Origin: Candidatus Cloacimonadota bacterium
GTDB lineage: Bacteria > Cloacimonadota > Cloacimonadia > Cloacimonadales > Cloacimonadaceae
NCBI GenBank assembly: GCA_023230795.1
Contig: JALNWR010000019.1
Location: forward strand, 1-20,719
DNA length: 20,719 bases
Direction of reading: 5' to 3'
The notes under the pieces are model-generated. The model saw only the letters and a list, made by a program, of their open reading frames with translations, was not told where the DNA came from and ran no database searches. Made by a program: the position numbers and the translations under genes. Position 1 is the first letter of the stretch, and each line of letters begins with the position of its first letter. Positions 15,369-20,719 of the stretch are shown piece by piece.

Positions 15369-16408
15369 AATTTTTTTTCCCCTTCATCTTCTTTATCCTG
15401 CAGTTCAATGGACATTTCTGTTTCTTTTCCCGGTTCTGCATCCTCCAAAACTGGCTCCACCGTAGGCTCAGAAAGGATTTTTCCCTCTTTGGTAAGATTG
15501 TGAAAAATCTCTTCCAGACTCTTTTGCTGAGCATAAAGACTCACGATCAACCATCCGTTTTCTGCCACGAACCTGGCCAGGTCATACTTGATATCCAGCT
15601 CGGCGGGCACTTTGATCTGCAATTTGAAATACTCCCCTTCCTGAGTCTGACTGAGGATTTCCAGCTCGGGATGATACTCCATGAATTCGCTAAAGTCCGC
15701 ATTCTCGGCTTCCAGCTCCAGATGCAGCACCTGAAAATCCTTGAAATAGTCCTTCAGCTTGCCAATCTCATCATCCACAATGATCTTACCTTTGTTGATG
15801 ATCAATACCCTGTCGCAGAGCGCCTGCACTTCCTGCATGATGTGCGAGGATAGCAGCACCGTCTTCTGGGTGCCCAGATTGCGGATAAGCTCACGTATTT
15901 CTATAATCTGATTTGGGTCCAGACCGCTGGTAGGCTCATCCAATATCAGGATCTCGGGATCGTGCAGGATAGCCATAGCCAGTCCCACTCGCTGCCGATA
16001 GCCTTTGGAAAGAGTTCCCACTCGCTGAACCAGCACATCCTGCAATCCGCAGCTTTCCACCACATACTGCAGACGTTGGTCAAAAAGAGCCCTGGGCATC
16101 TTTCTCAGGTCTGCTATATATTGCAGGATCTCCTGCGTTATCATCTCATCATACAAAGGGTTATGCTCCGGCAGATAGCCAATCCTGGTGCTGGTGGCAA
16201 TGGGATCTGCAAAGATGCTCGCCCCATCCAAGAAAATGCTGCCCGCACTGGGCTGCAGATAGCCCACCATCATACGCATGGCGGTGGTTTTCCCGGCACC
16301 ATTAGGCCCCAAAAAGCCCGTGATAGTACCGCTGCTAATGCTAAAGCTGATCTCGTCCACAGCTTTGATGCTGCCAAAATGGCGGCTAAGATTCTTGATC
16401 TCTATCAT
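15365..16408 (-). CDS. ABC transporter ATPase (GldA-like)
   Basis: 347 residues. The Walker A motif is GPNGAGKTT (34-42). A Q-loop-equivalent YLPEHNPLYDEM follows, where E replaces Q as in GldA-type ATPases. The signature is LSKGYRQR (133-140), Walker B ILILDEPTSGLD (153-164) and the H-loop LSSHI with H189. A C-terminal regulatory-like domain (about 215-305) is followed by an acidic, probably disordered tail (about 308-347, rich in E and D). The ATPase should drive the GldF-like permease. It begins 20 bases after the adaptor gene stop, so the adaptor, ATPase, permease, GldG-like and DUF4340 proteins are probably expressed together. Confidence 0.9.
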   Translation of the reverse strand: MIEIKNLSRHFGSIKAVDEISFSISSGTITGFLGPNGAGKTTAMRMMVGYLQPSAGSIFLDGASIFADPIATSTRIGYLPEHNPLYDEMITQEILQYIADLRKMPRALFDQRLQYVVESCGLQDVLVQRVGTLSKGYRQRVGLAMAILHDPEILILDEPTSGLDPNQIIEIRELIRNLGTQKTVLLSSHIMQEVQALCDRVLIINKGKIIVDDEIGKLKDYFKDFQVLHLELEAENADFSEFMEYHPELEILSQTQEGEYFKLQIKVPAELDIKYDLARFVAENGWLIVSLYAQQKSLEEIFHNLTKEGKILSEPTVEPVLEDAEPGKETEMSIELQDKEDEGEKKL

Positions 16409-16428
16409 TTAAAAAGTCTTTACTCCGT

Positions 16429-17580
16429 TTAGTTAAAATTAAACTGCATATTCATTTCAAGATCCGGCTCTTTAAGCAGGATGATCTCGCCTTCTTCCAG
16501 ATTTTCGATGATCTCCACCCTCTGAAAGTCGTTGGCACCCAGCTTCACTACCCGGGCTTCGGGTTTCTGCGCTCCCGCTTTACCTTCGCTCTGCAAAGTA
16601 TCTGCAGGGATCACATATACCAGGTCCTGGTTCTTATCATCTGCAAAAACCGCTCCAATCGGGATAACTATTACATCCTCGCGGGATTCTCCCTGTATGC
16701 TGATCGCGGCGGTCATGCCCGGCCTGGCTGTGGCTCCGGTGGCATTGATGCTGATCTCCACCGGAAAGACCTTGGCATTATTTATCGTAATCGCTTTGGG
16801 GGCGATCTTCACTATTTTGCCTTCATAGCTTTCATAAGGCAAGGCGTCCAGCTTGATAGTCCCCTTCTGCCCCACTCTGAATTTGGCGATATCCACTTCG
16901 TTGATATTGGACTGCACTATCATGTGTGAAAGATTCGCAATCTGCATCACCACAGTGCCTTCGCCAAAGGCATTGATGGTGGAAGTTACCATCTCGCCTT
17001 CATTTACCTTGCGCTCTATCACCGTACCGCTGGCGGTAGCTATCATGTGGATCACCGTGCCCGGCACATCCAGGTCCCGGATCATCTCATACTGCCTGCT
17101 GGCCTGCGCATACTGGATTTCAGCCGAGCTCAAAGCGTCTCTGGCCGCATCATAATCCGCCTGGGATATATATTCGCTCTCCAGCAGTACACCGCTGTCT
17201 GCAAAATCCTTCTGAGCCTGCTGCAAGGCCAGCTCTGCCCTTTGCAATGAAGCTTTGGTATTAAAGAGGGTATTGGCCTGATTGTAGTCCGGCTCGATAT
17301 CCGCCAAAATTGCACCTTTTTCCACATAATCGTTTTCTTGCACATAAAACTTGACTATCTTACCGGAAACACGGGATTTTTGGGATACGATGGTAGCAGG
17401 CTGCACCTCTCCGGTGACCTCGATCTTGGAATCGATCTTGCCCCGCTTTACTGTGTACTTTTCATGCTCTTCATAAGTCGCCGGTGCCTCCTGATCCTTG
17501 GACCTGTTGCAACGGCTAAGGCCGATAACCAAGACTATCAATATTGTTGCGATAGCGATTATTATCCATTTCTTACGCAT
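16429..17580 (-). CDS. Periplasmic adaptor (membrane fusion) protein, HlyD/MacA-like
   Basis: 383 residues. An N-terminal membrane anchor (about 5-22) is followed by the first half of a lipoyl-like domain (about 42-92, including GEVQPATIVSQKSRVSGKIV), a helical hairpin (about 100-165, rich in A, Q and E), the second lipoyl half (TASGTVIERKVNEGEMV) and a beta-barrel region (GQKGTIKLDALPYESYEGKI, FPVEISINATGATARPGMTA). It would bridge an inner-membrane exporter to an outer-membrane channel. No RND pump, MacB or TolC gene is in the window; the only exporter beside it is the GldA/F/G-type ABC system, so these probably work together. A cysteine (C24) follows the anchor, but the residue before it is arginine, which does not fit a lipobox. 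AGAGG precedes the ATG. Confidence 0.88.
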   Translation of the reverse strand: MRKKWIIIAIATILIVLVIGLSRCNRSKDQEAPATYEEHEKYTVKRGKIDSKIEVTGEVQPATIVSQKSRVSGKIVKFYVQENDYVEKGAILADIEPDYNQANTLFNTKASLQRAELALQQAQKDFADSGVLLESEYISQADYDAARDALSSAEIQYAQASRQYEMIRDLDVPGTVIHMIATASGTVIERKVNEGEMVTSTINAFGEGTVVMQIANLSHMIVQSNINEVDIAKFRVGQKGTIKLDALPYESYEGKIVKIAPKAITINNAKVFPVEISINATGATARPGMTAAISIQGESREDVIVIPIGAVFADDKNQDLVYVIPADTLQSEGKAGAQKPEARVVKLGANDFQRVEIIENLEEGEIILLKEPDLEMNMQFNFN

Positions 17581-17618
17581 AATACCTCTTTCTTGCAGAA
17601 AATTCTGTATGTTCTGAC

Positions 17619-17647
17619 AATAGATTCCAAAGCCCTGATCATGTCAA
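17619..17647 (-). promoter_or_regulatory. Sigma70-like promoter for the adaptor/ABC operon
   Basis: A perfect TTGACA (17642-17647 on the minus strand) is followed after 17 bases by TCTATT (17619-17624, four of six -10 matches). Transcription would begin near 17612, giving a leader of about 32 bases before the adaptor ATG. It lies immediately after the T-run of the preceding terminator, so the two units are cleanly separated. Confidence 0.6.
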
Positions 17648-17649
17648 TC

Positions 17650-17685
17650 AAAAAGCCTCAGGCAAAGACCGCCGGTCTGCCTCAA
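17650..17685 (-). terminator. Intrinsic terminator after the lipoprotein gene
   Basis: Minus-strand arms AGGCAGACC (17674-17682) and GGTCTTTGCCT (17660-17670) pair around a three-base loop with a two-base bulge. A smaller GCCTGAGGC fold and five T follow at 17650-17654. It lies just after the stop of the 147-residue lipoprotein gene and before the adaptor promoter. Confidence 0.7.
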
Positions 17686-17687
17686 GA

Positions 17688-18131
17688 TCATATTCCCCCG
17701 CTTTTGATCCAGAACTGATTGCCGTAGATCAACCAACTGCCCTGTTTACGATGGAAATAGGAAAAATACCCGGAATCCTCCGGTTCATTGTAGCTTACAC
17801 TCTCGATGCTGGAACTATAATGATCCACAGTATGAGCCACCGCATAGTTCCCATCTATCTCTATATAGAGCACCTCGATCTCCAAAAGCTGAAAACGCCC
17901 CATCCTGTCCAAAATCTCTTCATTCAAATGCCAGGTGATCTGCCCCTTGTGCAAATAGTCGTTATCCACATGATCCAGCATCCCATATATATTGCCCAGA
18001 TTAAAATCCAGCGAAAGATCATAGAGTATATCGCGGATTTCAGTCTGGGCCAGGCTGTCTGCATCATCCAGATCACAGCTCGTAAAAAGAGCCAGGCAAA
18101 TTAGAGCAAAAAGGACAAGCGCGGCTTTCAT
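17688..18131 (-). CDS. Small lipoprotein of unknown function
   Basis: 147 residues. A signal peptide with the lipobox LFTSC (cleavage before C19) is followed by an acidic mature protein. The mature part alternates a helical stretch (TEIRDILYDLSLDFNLGNI) with beta-like segments that end in RKQGSWLIYGNQFWIKSG. The pattern of an N-terminal helix, then HTVDHYSSSIES and a closing GSWLIYGNQFW, recalls NTF2/SnoaL-like folds, but I cannot assign it firmly. It should be anchored in the membrane facing the periplasm. The start overlaps the methyltransferase stop (ATGA), so it is coupled to it, and the gene ends at an intrinsic terminator. It has no obvious functional link to RNA methylation. Confidence 0.75.
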   Translation of the reverse strand: MKAALVLFALICLALFTSCDLDDADSLAQTEIRDILYDLSLDFNLGNIYGMLDHVDNDYLHKGQITWHLNEEILDRMGRFQLLEIEVLYIEIDGNYAVAHTVDHYSSSIESVSYNEPEDSGYFSYFHRKQGSWLIYGNQFWIKSGGI

Positions 18132-19453
18132 GGTTTACAAACAAGTACCGCGAGACTTTCTATGTGCCAGGTATTGGGAAACATATCAAAGCTGCTCAGA
18201 GCCTGCAGCTCATATCGCCCGTCCTGCATCAAGATCTTCAGATCCCGGGCCAGACTCATCGGCGCACAGCTTAGATACAAGATCTTAGGGATCCCGGCGG
18301 CGCGGATGGCTTCCAGTGCACTTTCCTGCACTCCTCCCCGCGGCGGATCCAATATAATGACATCAGCCTGAAATTCCTGGCTTAGCTTATGCAGCGTGTC
18401 TTCAAATTTTCCACAGATAAAGCGCGCATTGGCAAATCCGTTGCTGCTCGCATTTTCGATGGCATCTTGCACCGCCACCGCTTCTTCCTCTATCCCCACC
18501 AGCTCATCAATCTCACTGGCCAGGCTGAGGCCGATAGCCCCGATCCCACAATAGGCATCTATCACCTTGTAAGTCTTTTTCATCTGCGCCCGCATCACGG
18601 TCAGGATATTTTCCATAGCACCAAGATTCACCTGCCAGAAACTGCGATAGTGAATCCGGAAACTGAGATCGGACAGCCTGTCCTGCAGATAGTCGCGTCC
18701 AAATAGCAGCTTTTCTTCCTCTCCCAAGATCACGTTTGTCTTATCCCGATTGATATTTTGCACTATGCCCACGATCTGCGGAAACTTCCCTGTAATGCCA
18801 TTCACTATGGTTTTGGAAAATGGCAGACGTCCGGAGCGGCAGACCAATATAAGTAAGACCTCGCTGGCGTCATGATTGCAGCGCAGACCGATATGCCTCA
18901 GACAACCGCGATTATTGCTTTCGTCATAAGGCTCCACCTTGGCCTTTTTACATAGCTCGATCAAAGTATCAGCTATTTCATCAAAGACCGGCGGATGATT
19001 CCGGCAAGCCCGATGGGGAACGATATTGTGCGAATAGCGCGCAAATATGCCATAGCTCAGCCCTTCGCCCACAGGCATATAGACCTTGTTGCGATAGTGA
19101 TATTGGCTGCCCGAAGCTGCGCAACCGGAGATCAAATCCTCATGATCCTTAAAAAGTTCACGGATCAATTGCTCTTTATACTGCAGCTGCACAGGATAAT
19201 CCAGCATCAGCCAATCGCAGCCGCCGCACGGCTCCTGGGCCGTGAAAGCTTCGCAGCCGGGCTCGACCACCCCTTCTCCCCGAGATATATATTGCAAAAC
19301 CCGCGCAAAAGCATGATCCTTTTTACCCTGCGTGATTTCCACCTTTACCACATCACCTATCGCCGTATTTGGCACAAAAATGGCCCGGCCTTCATGAAAG
19401 CCCAGCCCACTGCCGCCCATGGCGATCTTTTCTATCTTGAGATTTTCTATCAT
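18128..19453 (-). CDS. rlmD: RlmD/RumA-type 23S rRNA (uracil-C5) methyltransferase
   Basis: 441 residues. An N-terminal TRAM-like domain (LKIEKIAMGGSGLGFHEGRA) is followed by four cysteines for an iron-sulfur cluster: C67, C76, C79 (CGGCDW) and C150 (HRACRNH). The Rossmann-like methyltransferase domain has SFWQVNLGAM (271-280), VIDAYCGIGAIGLSLA (SAM loop), ILDPPRGG (367-374), the catalytic YLSCAPMSLARDL with C396, and DMFPNTWHIESLAVL with E432. It methylates a uracil in 23S rRNA, probably U1939, though RlmC or RlmCD specificity cannot be excluded. The gap between the first two cysteines (eight residues) is longer than in E. coli RumA, and SCAP replaces the more usual SCNP. The start overlaps the htpX stop by one base (TGATG). 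Confidence 0.88.
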   Translation of the reverse strand: MIENLKIEKIAMGGSGLGFHEGRAIFVPNTAIGDVVKVEITQGKKDHAFARVLQYISRGEGVVEPGCEAFTAQEPCGGCDWLMLDYPVQLQYKEQLIRELFKDHEDLISGCAASGSQYHYRNKVYMPVGEGLSYGIFARYSHNIVPHRACRNHPPVFDEIADTLIELCKKAKVEPYDESNNRGCLRHIGLRCNHDASEVLLILVCRSGRLPFSKTIVNGITGKFPQIVGIVQNINRDKTNVILGEEEKLLFGRDYLQDRLSDLSFRIHYRSFWQVNLGAMENILTVMRAQMKKTYKVIDAYCGIGAIGLSLASEIDELVGIEEEAVAVQDAIENASSNGFANARFICGKFEDTLHKLSQEFQADVIILDPPRGGVQESALEAIRAAGIPKILYLSCAPMSLARDLKILMQDGRYELQALSSFDMFPNTWHIESLAVLVCKP

Positions 19454-20322
19454 CAGATGCTCCTTAGCCGTTCAATGCGGTCTACCACACTGGGATGAGT
19501 GGCAAAGATCGAGGTCTTGCTCTTGCTGTTGATCTTGGCCAAAGCAAAGCTGTCCTGCTTTTTATCCACCTTGTAATACTGCTCTATCTTCTGCAGCGCC
19601 GAGATCATGCTGCCGGCTCCGGTCAATTCCGCAGCGCCTTGATCCGCCCTGTATTCACGATAACGGGAGTAATAAGACACCGGAATCATCGCCAATAGCA
19701 TCAGCACGTTTTGCAGCAAAATCACCACCAGATAGTAGCCCAAATAGCCCAAACCGCCCCGGCCGGAATCTCCCCGCAAGGCAGAATCCAGCACAGATGC
19801 CACGATCCTCGCCGCAAACATCACAAAGGTATTCACCAGGCCCATCACCAAAGTCATGGAAACCATATCTCCCTGAACAATATGCGTCATTTCGTGCCCG
19901 GCTACAGCCGCTATCTCATCTTCCGAAAGCCGCTCCAGCAGCCCCACGGAAAACGCCATCAAAGCCTTGTTCTTCGAAGCCCCCGTAGCAAAGGCATTCA
20001 CATCCGGGCTGGGATATATGCCCACCTCGGGCATAGCGATCCCCTCATGCCGAGCCATCTGCGCCACTGTATCGTACAAAAAGCGCGCCCTGGCATCAGG
20101 TGTATTGGCATCTATCATCTGCAATTTATATACCCTTTTGGCCATAAATTTACTGAGCGCCAGCGAGATAAATGAACCCGCAAATCCAAATATCGCACAG
20201 AAAATCAAAAGCGATAAGGTCTGACTTCTGGGCATCGGAACAAAGTACAGTATCACGGATAGCATCATCACTACCAGGAAATTCAGCAATAGGTAGAATC
20301 CGATACGTTTTAATCCTTGCAT
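19453..20322 (-). CDS. htpX: HtpX-like membrane zinc metalloprotease
   Basis: 289 residues. Two N-terminal spans (about 8-28 and 35-55) are followed by an M48 protease domain with AGHEMTHIVQGDMVSM (141-156; H143, E144, H147), more spans (about 158-178 and 193-215), and the third zinc ligand E223 in YREYRADQGAAELTG. The end THPSVVDRIERLRSI is also typical of HtpX. It degrades damaged membrane proteins on the cytoplasmic side. The start ATG has a strong GGAGG site (20329-20333). It is first in a three-gene unit with the rRNA methyltransferase and the lipoprotein. HtpX is often stress-induced, but no stress-type promoter is evident here. Confidence 0.93.
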   Translation of the reverse strand: MQGLKRIGFYLLLNFLVVMMLSVILYFVPMPRSQTLSLLIFCAIFGFAGSFISLALSKFMAKRVYKLQMIDANTPDARARFLYDTVAQMARHEGIAMPEVGIYPSPDVNAFATGASKNKALMAFSVGLLERLSEDEIAAVAGHEMTHIVQGDMVSMTLVMGLVNTFVMFAARIVASVLDSALRGDSGRGGLGYLGYYLVVILLQNVLMLLAMIPVSYYSRYREYRADQGAAELTGAGSMISALQKIEQYYKVDKKQDSFALAKINSKSKTSIFATHPSVVDRIERLRSI

Positions 20323-20334
20323 GGTTTACCTCCA

Positions 20335-20363
20335 ATTACAAGTCTTTGGTACCACACTCTCAA
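20335..20363 (-). promoter_or_regulatory. Possible sigma70-like promoter of htpX
   Basis: TTGAGA (20358-20363) and TGTAAT (20335-20340) on the minus strand match consensus at five of six bases each, with 17-base spacing. The drawback is position: transcription would start at about 20328, inside or after the GGAGG ribosome site (20329-20333). The mRNA would then be nearly leaderless, or the true promoter may lie further upstream. Confidence 0.35.
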
Positions 20364-20557
20364 ATCCCGCTATTCATGGCAAGGAAAATCTGCTTTTGTT
20401 AGGGCTGTCGAGGGTTGTTTTGTCTTTGTGAATGTGGATTTGGAACTGGTGGGATTGGATGATTGTTGCATGAAGCCAGCCTCTGAACTAAAGATCGTCT
20501 GGAAGACAAGCAGCTCCTGCTTAGTTTTTCCCAAAATCCCAGTTTAAGATGCCACTA
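20341..20557. other. Intergenic stretch without a convincing gene
   Basis: Between the htpX promoter region and the tandem repeats I see no coding frame with a ribosome site and family resemblance. A 76-codon plus-strand frame (20317-20547) has no supporting signals. The only structure of note is a plus-strand hairpin followed by T residues near 20508-20529. Confidence 0.5.
20508..20529 (+). terminator. Possible plus-strand intrinsic terminator
   Basis: AAGCAG-CTC-CTGCTT (20508-20522) is a perfect 6-bp stem with a 3-base loop, followed after two bases by TTTTT (20525-20529). No plus-strand gene is recognised upstream, so it could end a small RNA, stop antisense reading towards the repeats, or be chance. 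Confidence 0.3.
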
Positions 20558-20719
20558 AATCGAGTCCCTTAAGGGCGCTGTTTCAGATAGCATAAGATCT
20601 GCCACACAACCGCTTGAGTCCTGTAGGGACGACATTTCAGATAGCATAAGATCTGCCACACAACCCGTTGAGTCCTGTAGGGACGACATTTCAGATAGCA
20701 TAAGATCTGCCACACAACC
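20558..20719. repeat. Three tandem 54-bp repeat units with paired palindromes
   Basis: Units at 20558-20611, 20612-20665 and 20666-20719; the array runs to the window edge and may continue. Units 2 and 3 differ only in the first bases. The shared 31-base core begins TTTCAGATAGCATAAGATCT and ends GCCACACAACC. Each unit has a CAGAT/ATCTG inverted repeat (loop of 8) and a second palindrome: GTCC-TGTAG-GGAC in units 2 and 3, CCCTTAAGGG in unit 1. The period is 18 codons, and one frame is open through all units on each strand. On the minus strand it reads GCVADLMLSEMSSLQDS per unit, ending at a TAG at 20555-20557. Confidence 0.9.

Noticed and set aside
16429..17580. Adaptor protein as a lipoprotein through C24
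   Set aside because: The residues before the cysteine (LSR) do not form a lipobox; a plain membrane anchor fits better.
20317..20547. 76-codon plus-strand frame in the right intergenic region
   Set aside because: No ribosome site, no motif, and it overlaps the htpX start and its promoter.
20558..20719. CRISPR array at the right edge
   Set aside because: Units are near identical throughout with no unique spacers, and no cas genes are in view.

Overview
The window is densely coded, and every convincing gene lies on the minus strand, so genes are read from high to low coordinates. It suggests an anaerobic bacterium of the Fibrobacterota-Chlorobiota-Bacteroidota superphylum. My best guess is a Candidatus Cloacimonadota-like lineage, but this is an inference. 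The clues are a secreted cyclophilin with a type IX secretion (T9SS) C-terminal sorting domain, a GldA/GldF/GldG-type ABC exporter with a DUF4340 partner, folate-dependent TrmFO, and a complex I/group 4 hydrogenase-like membrane complex. Promoters that can be picked out look sigma70-like (TTGACA, 17 bases, then an AT-rich -10).

Reading along the minus strand: (1) 20719-20323 holds three tandem 54-bp repeat units and an otherwise empty intergenic stretch. (2) htpX (membrane zinc protease), an RlmD-type 23S rRNA uracil methyltransferase and a small lipoprotein form an overlapping three-gene unit that ends at an intrinsic terminator (17650-17685). (3) A promoter placed just after that terminator starts a long co-directional run: periplasmic adaptor, ABC ATPase, ABC-2 permease, GldG-like protein, DUF4340 protein, TrmFO and the T9SS-sorted cyclophilin. 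It continues into a four-gene cassette of a Kbl-like alpha-oxoamine synthase, an acyl/aminoacyl carrier protein, an MBOAT acyltransferase and an SGNH-fold partner. (4) A hairpin-rich gap (5690-5820) separates this run from the last operon.

The last operon (5690 to the window start and beyond) opens with a previously unlisted 54-residue single-span protein. It then encodes a NuoC-NuoD-like large subunit, a ferredoxin-NuoB fusion, a NuoL/HyfB-like antiporter subunit, a NuoH/HyfC-like subunit and a HyfE-like subunit cut by the window edge. It looks like a hydrogenase-4/formate hydrogenlyase module, but all four cysteines that would hold the NiFe centre are absent from the large subunit, while the proximal iron-sulfur cysteines are intact. 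It is therefore best read as an energy-converting hydrogenase-related (Ehr) complex with an unknown electron acceptor or donor.

The two most interesting systems are this cysteine-less, proton- or sodium-pumping Ehr complex and the oxoamine synthase/carrier protein/MBOAT/SGNH cassette. The cassette resembles a Dlt- or alginate-acetylation-type envelope acylation system in which the usual activating enzyme is replaced by a Kbl-like enzyme.
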